Below are positions 1-9,800 of a DNA stretch of 27,500 nt, in pieces. Positions within the stretch are counted from its first letter, which is position 1, and the number at the start of each line of letters is the position of its first letter. Below the pieces are notes generated by a model. It was not told where the DNA came from. It searched no databases and was given only the letters and a program-made list of their open reading frames with translations. Origin of the DNA: Glandiceps talaboti (Eukaryota > Hemichordata > Enteropneusta > Spengelidae). A program made the translations under genes and the position numbers. The DNA lies in assembly GCF_964340395.1 (NCBI RefSeq), contig NC_135551.1:5711963-5739462 (forward strand), written 5' to 3'.

Positions 1-27
1 GGCCTTTACAAATTGTAAGCTATTGCT

Positions 28-157
28 AAATCTACCTACCCCACCTATTTTAAAATTGAATGTAATTGGAACCACACAATTTTTTTTTAATGCCTAAGAA
101 AAATTTTGTGGTTTCGGTTACACTCAATTTTAGAATAGGTGTGTGTGGTAGTTAGAT
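28..157. repeat. Imperfect fold-back (inverted) repeat, about 130 bp
   Basis: The left arm (about 28-90) reads AAATCTACCTACC, then CACCTATT, TAAAATTGA and GGAACCACA followed by a T run. The right arm (about 98-157) carries the same blocks in reverse complement: TGTGGTTTCGG, TCAATTTTAGAATAGGTG and GGTAGTTAGATTT. The loop is a few bases around 91-97. I judge most arm positions to match, with one short length difference near the outer ends. This is visible structure; whether it is a tiny MITE or a palindrome formed in place is inference. A third partial copy sits at 418-462. Confidence 0.6.
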
Positions 158-417
158 TTTTTTTTTTTCTTCGTGAGTGTCTAGTTCAGGTTTTCCATTG
201 TTTTCCAATGTCTCCATGGTCTCTGTGTTGTTTATTTCTTCCTATCAGATGTACAGCCATGCATTACAGCTTGGAAGAACAGTTTTATATTGTCTTTTTT
301 TTTTAGTTCATATCAGTTTCCACATCCACTATTTCTGGCAACACTTCACAATTTTCATGGTTTTAATATTTTTACTCAAATACGTAAAAAAAAGGTTTGG
401 GTCTACAGTGAAAATCT

Positions 418-462
418 AAATGGGGTTGGGTAACCGGAACCAAAACATTTTTTTTCTAGGCC
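418..462 (+). repeat. Partial third copy of the fold-back arm
   Basis: GTAACCGGAACC, a T-rich run and CTAGG at 428-459 match the reverse complement of the right arm of the fold-back at 98-125. They have the same orientation as the left arm at 60-97. The family is therefore present three times within 460 bp, in alternating orientation. Confidence 0.45.
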
Positions 463-549
463 TTACACCATGGCCTGTTGTTATGCAATAAAAAGATTGA
501 TTATCAAAAACATAATATTATGTAAATCTTCAAATACATGTATATGATC

Positions 550-669
550 CAGTTCCCTGCAGTGCTCAGACCTTCAAACCACTAATGAAAAGTCTGATTT
601 TTCCTTCAGTTCCCTGCAGAGCTCAGACCTCCAAACCACTATTGAAAAGTCTGATTTTTCCTTCGTCAG
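550..669 (+). repeat. Tandem duplication of an intron 3' end with a pyrimidine-rich acceptor tract
   Basis: A block of about 57 bp beginning TTCCCTGCAG and ending CTGATTTTTCCTTC occurs at about 552-608 and again at about 609-664, with only a few differences. The second copy runs into CGTCAG and then the TMEM35B-like exon. The first copy also ends in TTTTTCCTTCAG, so it carries a usable-looking acceptor at 608-609. Splicing there would add a stop codon in the exon's frame (TGA at 643-645), so the acceptor at 668-669 is the productive one. Confidence 0.6.
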
Positions 670-963
670 GTCCAAGAATTTGCTGCATACAGTACAGTAT
701 TTCCATTTGGATACAAACCAGATCCAGCAATGTTCCAGCTGATAATTGGAATCATGGAAACTATTGGTGGCGTTCCAATTTTGTGTGGTTCCGGTAAATT
801 TGACAAACTGAGTGAAGTGGTATTATTGGGGGTTATGGTATTGGCTACATCAATGTATATTCGACTCGATGCACCTATGCCAAAGACAGCAGTACCAGCA
901 GCTATCGGTTTAGGACTTATCTATCTACTTGTACAAAACCAGGACAAACCAAAACTAGAATAA
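670..963 (+). CDS. TMEM35B-like: TMEM35B-like (DoxX-like family) membrane protein, 3'-terminal coding exon
   Basis: The reading frame opens after a TTTTTCCTTCGTCAG acceptor and gives 97 residues to a TAA at 961-963. It begins VQEFAAYSTVFPFGYKPDP. Vertebrate TMEM35B has the corresponding stretch with FGYxPDP followed by a helix containing G-x-x-E; here that is IGIMETIGGVPIL. Two further hydrophobic segments follow, at about exon residues 47-60 and 76-87, then a short charged tail (QNQDKPKLE). TMEM35/DoxX-like proteins are four-helix membrane proteins; TMEM35A (NACHO) is a receptor-assembly chaperone in the ER, and the role of TMEM35B is poorly defined. The first helix and start codon must lie upstream of this window, since I see no matching exon in 1-669. 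An ATG at 730 is in frame but internal to the exon, so I do not take it as the start. The assignment is by remembered motif, not by a search. Confidence 0.82.
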   Translation, partial: VQEFAAYSTVFPFGYKPDPAMFQLIIGIMETIGGVPILCGSGKFDKLSEVVLLGVMVLATSMYIRLDAPMPKTAVPAAIGLGLIYLLVQNQDKPKLE

Positions 964-964
964 A
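959..964 (+). promoter_or_regulatory. AATAAA overlapping the stop codon
   Basis: AATAAA overlaps the TAA stop of the TMEM35B-like exon. Used as a poly(A) signal it would give an extremely short 3'UTR. A second AATAAA at 2182-2187, followed by a T-rich stretch, is an alternative that would place the 31-bp array inside the 3'UTR. Confidence 0.25.
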
Positions 965-1004
965 TCATTTCCTGTGTCCTTCCTTTCCAAGGATTTTTTG
1001 ACTG

Positions 1005-1025
1005 TAAAGTAAAGTAAAGTAAAGT
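1005..1025 (+). repeat. (TAAAG)n microsatellite
   Basis: Four consecutive TAAAG pentamers lie about 40 bp downstream of the TMEM35B-like stop codon. Confidence 0.85.
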
Positions 1026-1048
1026 TGAGAAATTGAATTTGTTGCTGG

Positions 1049-1552
1049 CAAAGTTTGGTTGTGTAGTGTGTAGTCATAACAAAGATTGGTTGTATAGTGT
1101 GTAGTCATAACAAAGATTGGTTGTATAGTGTGTAGTCATAACAAATATTGGTTGTATAGTGTGTAGTCATAACAAATATTGGTTGGATAGTGTATAGTCA
1201 TACCAAAGATTGGTTGGACAGTGTGTAGTCATAACAAAGATTGGTTGGATGGTGTGTAGTCATAACAAATATTGGTTGTATAGTCTGTAGTCATAACAAA
1301 TATTGGTTGGATAGTGTGTAGTCATAACAAAGATTGGTTGGATAGTGTGTAGTCATAACAAATATTGGTTGGATGGTGTGTAGTCATAACAAAGATTGGT
1401 TGATTGGTTGGATGGTGTGTAGTCATAACAAAGATTGGTTGTATGGTGTGTAGTCATAACAAAGATTGGTCGGATAGTGTGTAGTCATAACAAAGATTGG
1501 TTGTATAGTGTGTAGTCATAACAAAGATTGGTTGGATAGTGTATAGTCATGG
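1049..1552 (+). repeat. 31-bp minisatellite, about 16 copies
   Basis: The unit is AAAGATTGGTTG followed by KATAGTGTGTAGTCATAAC. CATAAC recurs every 31 bp from 1075 onward. Variation is mainly AAAGATT/AAATATT and GTATAG/GGATAG/GGATGG. One unit near 1395-1410 has an extra GATTGGTT, lengthening it by 8 bp. The last unit is degraded to GTATAGTCATGG. The array is 85 bp past the stop codon and could be transcribed as 3'UTR. Confidence 0.92.
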
Positions 1553-1559
1553 CAGGAGG

Positions 1560-2225
1560 GTTTAAATCTAATTTATGGTAATATTTTAAGTTTTGTATGC
1601 ACTTACCACTCTGTGCCCAAAGTACTTTACAATTATTACCCCTTGTATGGATTTACATTGTGGGTGGTAAGTTGGTAAAATCTACCCAAGTGCCTCAGTC
1701 ATGTTACTGAGGTTTTAAACCAAAATTATGGTATAATATATGGGAAACTGTGGCAGTTTTACCAGATTCATATCTTTCTGTTACCGGGGTTCCCAGACTT
1801 AGCAAAAACACTGGTTAACATTGTCCCTTTATACAAATGTACATTCTCAACTCCCTCAGGAGTATACAATCCATTGCAGGGTCTATGAGCACAATAGGAT
1901 ACTTTAAAAGTATTCACATTGCAACCTCTATCCTACCAGGTCCCCCAACTATATTGTGACAGCTGGATTGACTGGGTCACAATAGTGGTTCAAATTGTGA
2001 CAATGAATTTTAGAGACATTCAGAAACAATTGGAAGCAATGAGATTGAAAGTGGCAACCTTGAAATTCAAAGTCAGCCACTCTAATCATCTGACATCCAT
2101 GACTCCATTTATAAGTGACTTAATCAGAAGTACTTGTCATGGTTCCCATTTTCAAAAATTATGGTTTTAATATCTTTTTGCAATAAAGGTCTATTTTCAT
2201 AGAGAGCATATTTTTTATGTACAGT
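1560..2225. other. Unassigned unique sequence, possible 3'UTR or flank
   Basis: No convincing coding frame is seen; the 83-codon frame at 1919 has ordinary AT-rich composition and no splice context. AATAAA at 2182-2187 is followed by T-rich sequence and could end the TMEM35B-like transcript. Confidence 0.3.
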
Positions 2226-2229
2226 GTGA

Positions 2230-2922
2230 CAGGGCTCGAAATTCGTTTTTTTTCCTTGTAGCCCAGGTGGGCTACCATCATTTAAATTTGGTAGCCCGAG
2301 AGCAGTGACTGGTAGCCCATATGCATACATTCCTAAATTAATGGTGTTTGTGTATATATGTAACTATATGATGTATTGATTGAATAACTTGAGAGGTCAC
2401 GTTAACACGTTATTTGTGTGTATTTCACGCCATATTTGACATTGGGGATGCAATTTTTTGCATGTTTGTGTCTCTGGGGACGTGTCATAAAGAGGGGCCG
2501 TATGAGGCTTACTGTTTATACCATGAGAAATTGAAAGTACAGAAAGATAACATTAAATCGCTATACAGAATATTGTTGCATATAAATGTTTTGTTTGACA
2601 TTTTGGAAGTACAACCTGTGTATACGATGAACGGAAGAATGACATGTACAGTGTACATGTATTTCGTGTACATTTTATATACATGTAGTGTGGATGCAAA
2701 TTTGGAAAAGATGCACTGATTTTGACGCTAATTTTGGCGAGAACACGTCCCACAGGACTGCGACCTCGGAGGCCCCCGGCCCGGGAAGGTGTCGGAGTCA
2801 GGCTGTCACAGTTTCTTTCAAAACTTAGTAGCCCAATTGGGCTACCACTCACATAAGTTGGTAGCCCAGAGACAAACATTGGTAGTCTGTGGACGCGAGA
2901 CTACCGCGAATTTCGAGCCCTG
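2230..2922. mobile_element. Non-autonomous hAT-like MITE, 693 bp
   Basis: The termini are perfect 16-bp inverted repeats: CAGGGCTCGAAATTCG at 2230-2245 and its reverse complement at 2907-2922. Inside each end there are clusters of GTAGCCCA/TGGGCTACC motifs: palindromes at 2258-2277 and 2828-2847, plus GGTAGCCC at 2291, 2311 and 2861. Repeated subterminal motifs are typical binding-site arrangements of hAT-type transposons, and CAGGG...CCCTG ends are common in that superfamily. No transposase frame is present. The flanking octamers CAGTGTGA and CTGTGATA match at only five of eight positions, so the target-site duplication is decayed or ambiguous. TGTGA occurs on both sides but is offset by one base on the right. 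Confidence 0.85.
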
Positions 2923-4340
2923 CTGTGATAATATAGAAATGTTGATCAATATACAGGGTTTCACTAAGAGTAGTATGCACAACAGAAAATTGAGAGAATG
3001 GCACCTGACTCACCAAAACTCTGACCAACTGTGAATACCAGCGTCTTTGTGTGAGCCACCTCGTTAGGTGATCCCCACACTTAAATAGATTAAAATGCAA
3101 CAATTGTACATCAATTATTTTGTGTCGATGAAACATAGCATTCTGTTAGTAAGATTTTTGTTGAGCCAGACAAGTCTATTTCAAGTTTACTAGATTCTCT
3201 AAATGACTTGTATTGATGAATAGCATAGTGTACTAATTAATGTACATACATATTCTTAATATCAAACCCAATGTGTACCTTCTTCAATTCTGACAAGGTT
3301 TAGAGAAAATATACGAACAGACCATTTTTATTTTTTTTGAGAGAGAATGTGTACTGCACAGATAAAATCCACATGCCTGTGATAGAATTGACCTGTTGCT
3401 GGTATGTAACAGGTGCAAAACTAGGCTTCTGCTAAAAAAAAATGCACTTTGACTTGATAATTTTAATGGCTGCAATGATAATCAACATGGTAACTTGGCC
3501 ACCTCTGCATCCCCATTGTGCATATAGCACATTGTTTCTTTTACATTTGAAGTTGTCCCAGTGTGTGCACAACATGTCACATGAGTGAAAGACCAAGGCA
3601 ACACCATTTGTACTGTAATATAGTTGTAATAGATAGTGTGAAAACTGGGAATCCTTACCATGCATACTTACAGTCCACATCAAATCAAAAGCTGTATGTG
3701 ATTTACCCATACACTGCATTAATATTGTGTGTTTACATGTAATCACATCAGTGTCCATTCATACATTGACTAGATCAAGTTAAGGTATGAACACTGACCA
3801 TCACGTCAGTGCCGTAAGGTTGTGTCTGTCTATACAATTGCATAGCAGATACGACCTTACTGTACTTACGCGACGTGATATGACACATCACAATATACAA
3901 TAATAGTTTTTTTCTTTCTAAACTTGTCAAAAGTAATCTCACCAGAGACAGAGTAATATCTATTCCTTTTACACTCATGGACTTCACACACAAACATACA
4001 TCGCAGACAAGCTATTTCCTTTTACTTGGTCATATTGCAACTATGTTTTAATATCAAACAGACTCTCAAAACAGTCAAATTGTAAAAACTACACAAATAA
4101 TCCATACAAAAGTGTTTACATTACTATTTCTATCAGAACTGGGTTTATTAAGGCATTGATAGCTCATACTTGGCCTCGCACTAAAAACCAGAGATAAAAA
4201 ATTAAATTAAAAAACTCTGGAAAAGCGTAGGCTTACACATGTAGTAGTGGCTTAGCTCAGTATGCATTTTATCTATGTATGAATCAGTATCAAATGCAGA
4301 CTACAATACATATGATGTCTAACAGTGTCAGAGTCACATA
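2923..4340. other. Unique non-coding-looking sequence
   Basis: AT-rich DNA between the MITE and the 50-bp array. Short open frames on the minus strand (3432-3758, 3775-3993) have no recognisable domain and no clean splice context. I see no RNA gene or repeat here. Confidence 0.3.
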
Positions 4341-7140
4341 GTATTTCTCTCCCCTAAATTAAAAGTACATCCGTTCTCTCAATGAAAAGTATCTCTCCCC
4401 TAAATACAAAAGTTCATTCCATCCCCTCAATGAAAAGTATTTCTCTCCCCTAAATACAAAAGTTCGTTCCATCCCCTCAATGAAAAGTATTTCTCTCCCC
4501 TAAATACAAAAGTTTATTCCATCCCCTCAATGAAAAGTATTTCTCTCCCCTAAATACAAAAGTTCAGTCCATCCCCTCAATGAAAAGTATTTCTCTCCCC
4601 TAAATACAAAAGTTCATTCCATCTCCTCAATGAAAAGTATTTCTCTCCCCTAAATACAAAAGTTCTTTCCATCCCCTCAATGAAAAGTATTTCTCTCCCC
4701 TAAATAAAAAGTACATCCATTCCCTCAATGAAAAGTATTTCCCTCCCCTAAATTAAAAATACATCCATCCCCTTAATGAAAAGTATTTCTCTCCCCTAAA
4801 TAAAAAATACATCCATCCCCTGAATGAAAAGTATTTCCCTCCCCTAAATTAAAAGTTCATTCCATCCCCTCAATGAAAAGTATTTCTCTCCCCTAAATAA
4901 AATGAATATCCATTCCCTAAATGAAGTCCTTCCCTCCCCTAAATAAAAGTACATCCATCCCCTCAATCAAAAGTTTTTCTCTCCCCTAAATTAAAAGCAT
5001 GTTCATCCCCTCTGTGAAATGTATTTCTCTCCCCCAAATAAAAAGACATCCATCCCCTCTTTAAAAACCCTTTTTCCCCTAAATACAACAGTTCAGTCCA
5101 TCCCCTCAATGCCCTAAATTAAAAGTATCCATCCCCTCTGTAAAAAGTATTATTCTCCCATCAATAAAAAGCATTTCTCTCCCCCAAATTAAATATACAT
5201 CCATCCCCTCAATGAAAAGTCTTCCCCTAAATAAAATATACATCCATCCCCTGAATGAAAAGTATTTCTCTCCCCTAAATCAAGTGTCCATCCTCTCTAT
5301 AAAAAGAATTTCTCACCCATCAATGTAAAGTATTTCTCTCCCCTAAATAAAAGTACATTCATCCCCTCAATGAAAAGTATTTCTCTCCCCTAAATAAAAT
5401 GTACATCCACCCCCTCAATGAAAAGTATTTGTCTCCCTTAAATACAAAAGTTCATTCCATCCCCTCAATGAAAAGTATTTGTCTCCCTTAAATACAAAAG
5501 TTCATTCCATCCCCTCAATGAAAAGTATTTGTCTCCCTTAAATACAAAAGTTCTTTCCATCCCCTCAATGAAAAATATTTCCCTCCCCTAAATTAAAAGT
5601 ACTGCATCCATTCTCTCAATGAAAAGTATCTCTCCCCTAATTACAAACGTTCATTCCATCCCCTCAATGAAAAGTATTTCTCTCCCCTAAATACAAAAGT
5701 TCATTCCATCCCCTCAATGAAAAGTATTTCTCTCCCCTAAACAAAATGTACATCCATCCCCTGAATGAAAAGTATTTCTCTCCCCTAAATACAAAAGTTC
5801 ATTCCATCCCCTCAATGAAAAGTATTTCCCTCCCCTAAATTAAAAGTACATCCATTCTCTCAATGAAAAGTATCTCTCCCCTAAATACAAAAGTTCATTC
5901 CATCCCCTCAATGAAAAGTATTTCTCTCCCCTAAATACAAAAGTTCATTCCATCCCCTCAATGAAAAGTATTTCTCTCCCCTAAATACAAAAGTTCATTC
6001 CATCCCCTGAATGAAAAGTACTTCTCTCCCCTAAATACAAAAGTTCGTTCCATCCCCTCAATGAAAAGTATCTCTCCCCTAAATACAAAAGTTCATTCCA
6101 TCCCCTGAATGAAAAGTATTTCTCTCCCCATAATACAAAAGTTCATTCCATCCCCTCAATGAAAAGTATTTCTCTCCCCTAAATACAAAAGTTCATTCCA
6201 TCCCCTCAATGAAAAGTATTTCTCTCCCCTAAATACAAAAGTTCATCCATTCCCTCAATGAAAAGTATTTCCCTCCCCTAAATTAAAAATACATCCATCC
6301 CTTGAATGAAAAGTATTTCTCTCCCCTAAATAAAAAATACATCCATCCCCTCAATGAAAAGTATTTCTCTCCCCTAAATAAAATGAATATCCATTCCCTC
6401 AATGAAAAGTCCTTCCCTCCCCTAAATAAAAGTACATCCATCCCCTCAATCAAAAGTATTTCTCTCCCCTAAATAAAATGTACATCCATCCCCTGAATGA
6501 AAAGTATTTCTCTCCCCTAAATACAAGTTCTTTCCATCCCCTCAATGAAAAATATTTCTCTCCCCTAAATACAAAAGTTCATTCCATCCCCTCAATGAAA
6601 AGTATTTCTCTCCCCTAAATACAAAAGTTCATTCCATCCCCTCAATGAAAAGTATTTCTCTCCCCTAAATACAAAAGTTCATTCCATCCCCTCAATGAAA
6701 AGTATTTCTCTCCCCTAAATAAAATGTATGTCCATCCCCTCAATGAAAAGTATTTCTCTCCCCGAATAAAAAGACATCCATCCCCTCAATGAAAAGTATT
6801 TCTCTCCCCGAATAAAAAGACATCCATCCCCTCAATGAAAAGTATTTCTCTCCCCGAATAAAAAGACATCCATCCCCTCAATGAAAAGTATTTCTCTCCC
6901 CGAATAAAAAGACATCCATCCCCTCTATAAAAACCTTTTCTTTCCCCTAAATACAAATGTTCAGTCCATCCCCTAAATTAAAAGTGTCCATCCCCTCTTT
7001 AAAAAGTATTTCTCTCCCATCAATGAAAAGTATTTTCACTCCCCTTAATAAAAATGTACATCCATCCCCTCAATGAAAAATATTTCTCTCTCCTAAATAA
7101 AAAGTATATCCATCCCATCAATGAAAAGTACATCCATCCC
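4341..7140 (+). repeat. 50-bp minisatellite, roughly 55-60 units
   Basis: The core CCCCTCAATGAAAAG then TTTCTCTCCCCTAAAT recurs with an exact 50-bp period in the best copies (TTCTCTCCCC at 4441 and 4491). Longer units carry ACAAAAGTTCATT between cores; shorter units carry AAAAAGTACAT-type linkers. Four successive near-identical 46-bp units with CGAATAAAAAGACAT occur at about 6755-6920. The region 5040-5330 is more degenerate, with truncated units. The array is T/C-rich on this strand. Long plus-strand open frames are absent because TAAAT and CTCAATGA introduce stops. Confidence 0.95.
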
Positions 7141-7167
7141 TTTCATTTTGGGGATGGACATACTTTT
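7124..7167. repeat. Inverted partial unit forming a hairpin at the array end
   Basis: The last array unit contains AAAAGTACATCCATCCC (7124-7140). After nine bases, GGGGATGGACATACTTTT (7150-7167) is its near-perfect reverse complement, with about two mismatches. An A run follows at 7169-7180. Confidence 0.7.
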
Positions 7168-7169
7168 CA

Positions 7170-7440
7170 AAAAAAAAAACTTGTGTGAGGAAAAGGAGTG
7201 GTAATACAGAGGGCATGTGTAGTTGAATAAAATGGAACATACACACAACCTGTGAAACAAACACAGTTGTGATATGAAGATAAACAAACATACAACCTGT
7301 GTGACTCCTCCAATTGTTGTTGATATACAATAAATCCCAAAATGAAATACATTAGAAATGGTAGACTAGTTGCCTTGTTCCTTTGTGCAAACTTAAGAAT
7401 CACCTAAAGATAGTTAGAGTTACTGACTGTTAAATATTAG
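7170..7440. other. Unassigned sequence between arrays
   Basis: Three overlapping minus-strand open frames of 64-78 codons overlap one another and have no supported start or domain. No gene is called. Confidence 0.3.
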
Positions 7441-7451
7441 TTGGGATTAAT

Positions 7452-7520
7452 GTTAGTGTTAGTGTTAGTGTTAGTGTTAGGGTAGGGTTATAGTTTTAGG
7501 GTTATAGGTTAAGTTAAGAT
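7452..7520 (+). repeat. (GTTAGT)n grading into TTAGGG-like telomeric variants
   Basis: About five GTTAGT hexamers are followed by GTTAGGGTAGGGTTATAG and TTTTAGGGTTATAGG. This is a short degenerate interstitial telomere-like tract. It is too short and too impure to be a chromosome end. Confidence 0.6.
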
Positions 7521-8200
7521 TACAGTAAACTATAGAAGTGAGGTTTAGTGTTAAAAGGTTCATAGTGTATTAGAGAACATAAAGGTGATTAAAGCTTGCA
7601 CAAACTAAGACAGCAGCAACCAAGTCTATCATTTTCAATACAATGATTTGTATTGGTTTACTTAAATTTCAAACATTTTTTGTAATGTTAATGGTTCTCC
7701 ACCTGTCCTTATAACAATTCAATCAAAAATGTCAATTTTCCAATGAATTTAATCCTCTTTCTCCCAGTATGGTATTTGTTTTGTGTACTAGTTAGTTAGA
7801 AAGAGGATCAAATATGAGGTATCTGATCATTTTGCAGTGAATAATTATAGATTTATCATTAGCCCAAAGTATTACCACTACCTAACGTAATAAACCAACT
7901 CGTCTTGTGATTTTAGAGACAGAATCTTTCAATATGTATTTGAGTCAATAATTGTTTAAGTGGAGAAGGGTGAACTGTATGAAGTAAATTGCTAGCTGAT
8001 CTTGAATATGAAGGTCAAAGTCATGGATCTTTGATAATATCTATAGCACATGGTAAATTCCTGTCTGTCTCTGTCATGCCTGTTGAGGCTTAAATACCAG
8101 TACTTGTAATCGAAAGTTCTCAATTAAAAATTATTGTTATCACAAATCTTCCGCAAGACTTGGAGATAATTATTTTATATTATATTCTTTATTTCAGGCC
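7521..8200. other. Unassigned unique sequence
   Basis: AT-rich, with no open frame long enough to support and no repeat or RNA gene that I can see. Confidence 0.25.
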
Positions 8201-8246
8201 ATTAAAAAAGTCCCATACAACCAAAAAAAAAAAAAAAAAAAAAAAA
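8201..8246 (+). repeat. ATTAAA followed by an A24 tract
   Basis: ATTAAA at 8201-8206 is a known variant poly(A) signal. It is followed 16 bases later by 24 A residues at 8223-8246. This resembles the 3' end of a retroposed transcript lying to the left. I could not find a matching target-site duplication. It may equally be a simple A-tract insertion. Confidence 0.35.
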
Positions 8247-8373
8247 TGTTCACTCTTCCCTGCACCACTGACTTCATTACACCAACCTTGAACTAAGTGG
8301 TAGACTTCTTCCTCCCGTACATCTTTAACTCCGTGATAAACAGCGACATGTTTTCTTACGATGCATCAAAAGT
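8247..8373. other. CpG-bearing block open on both strands; possible exon or retroposon piece
   Basis: Right after the A24 tract the base composition changes and several CpGs appear. On the plus strand a frame from about 8298 gives VVDFFLPYIFNSVINSDMF and continues to a strong donor, TATGG|GTAAGT at 8371-8372. On the minus strand, the frame HGVKDVREEEVYHLVQGWCN is open through the block into the T run. Both cannot be coding. A repeated-element origin or an exon on one strand are the main options; the plus-strand acceptor (CTAAG near 8297) is weak. Confidence 0.3.
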
Positions 8374-8815
8374 CTATGGGTAAGTACTCATTCAAAATGA
8401 GCGCACTCTTCAATGCAGAGCATTTGTAGAACTCATGGGCTGTATTAATTAATTCCTGCAATTGAAAAATCATTCACAAAATTCAATATTCATTCACTTA
8501 AAGCTTATGAAATTATTAAGAACAACATGAAAATCTACAATAAGAGTTTTACACACTGTGAAAAGGATTCAGATTGACAGCTTTGAAGTAATAAATGCTG
8601 GTAATACATATTCTTGGTGCTATGGGCATGGTCTAATAACAGGGCAAAATGTAATATCTATAAGTCTATGTCAAAAACAAACCCCCTATCATGTCAAATT
8701 ATTTATTCATATTCTGATTTCAACAACAAAACATTGGCTGCCACCCCTCACATATCACAGAGAATATGAAACATACTTTAATACATGCATATGTGGACTA
8801 CTGTGTGTCAGGTTT
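8374..8815. other. Unassigned unique sequence
   Basis: The plus-strand open frame at 8558-8878 has no recognisable domain and runs into the duplicated segment. No other feature is seen. Confidence 0.25.
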
Positions 8816-8819
8816 GTGT

Positions 8820-9475
8820 CGCTCCCCTGGATGTCTGAGGTGTACATTCACACAGAACATTTTGGCTATTTGACTTGAAACATAGCAGTAAAGATCAAGG
8901 CTCTGGGTTATTAAAACAAACTTTGAAGATATTGCAAAAATTAGAAACTTACTTACGTCTTCTTCTTGTTGTTTCATAACTTTCTTCTCTTATTTAGCAT
9001 TCCTCTTCAATTCTGGTCATATGAGTTATTCCTAGGTAAGATCTGAAAACAATGATAACATTATTAATGAAGTGAATACCGAAAGAAAATCCAGTTTACA
9101 AATAAGTGACAATCATGGACATATTTGACCAGGATAGAATTTACTACCAATGGGTTTTAGAGATGAAGTAGTGGTCACCAGTTGCAAACCGTTCTGCCTG
9201 CCTGTTCAGGCTAAAACCAAGAGAGACTTGATGTAAGATACAGTACCCCTAAATACATTACTTCCATGTGACTGAATATGACATGATTTAAAATAAATTA
9301 GTGACAATAAATAAATACTAAAAACTGTCTGTGATATGCAGGAAATGGTTGATTTTCGATAATTGACCAGTTGAGGCTGTTCTGTCAACTTTGCATATGT
9401 CACAAAATAAAGTGAGATGTATATGTCCAACCTGACATGGCACCTTTAGGCCAGGTTTGAAAGAAATTGGATATT
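8820..9475. repeat. Direct segmental duplication, copy 1
   Basis: It shares most of its sequence with 10085-10708. Landmarks common to both are ACATTTTGGCTATTTGACTT, AACTTTGAAGATATTGC, CATATGAGTTATTCCTAGG, CTGCCTGCCTGTTCAGGC and GGCCAGGTTTGAAAG. Small indels separate the copies, for example an extra ATAAAGTGAGATGTATATG-like stretch near 9406-9426 here. Confidence 0.85.
8957..9042 (-). other. Exon-like module A1
   Basis: On the minus strand the 86-bp block is preceded by GTTTTCAG and followed by GTAAGTAAG, i.e. good acceptor and donor consensus. It contains ACCAGAATTGAAGAGGAATG. None of the three frames is fully open, so it would be untranslated, terminal-coding or decayed. It belongs to a family of similar blocks in 8.9-11.4 kb. 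Confidence 0.45.
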
Positions 9476-9497
9476 GTATGTCTGAGAAATGATGTAT

Positions 9498-9521
9498 TAC
9501 ATACATACATACATACATACA
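9498..9521 (+). repeat. (ACAT)n microsatellite
   Basis: About six ACAT tetramers lie immediately to the right of the end of the duplicated segment. Confidence 0.85.
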
Positions 9522-9717
9522 GATGCACACATGCATGGATGGATTGAGCCTGGTATAGTCCACCTATGAGGGACTAATGACACCTTAATGAACAATTCCT
9601 AATACCAGTATTCATTTATTGTGTAGTGATAAAAAATGGTGCATTCACATAAGCATAGAGAGCATTTTTGGAAACCAATCTAAAGCATAAAATATGAATA
9701 TACTCCAAAATTTGAAA

Positions 9718-9800
9718 CTTGCTTTTCTTATCTTCTAATAACTGTTTTCTTTCCTCTCCCTTCTTCAATTCCTGTCATACAAGTTCCTCTTAGGTATAAT
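9718..9800 (-). other. Exon-like module A3 (donor degenerate)
   Basis: Minus strand: GTTTTCAG acceptor, then a diverged relative of module A1 with GGAATTGAAGAAGG. Where its relatives have GTAAGT, this copy has AGCAAGTTTC, so the donor has probably decayed. Confidence 0.35.

Noticed and set aside
177-419. 80-codon open frame with hydrophobic stretches in the first 420 bp
   Set aside because: Its codons come from T-rich intronic sequence. It does not match the first helices expected for TMEM35B and has no donor in phase with the exon at 670.
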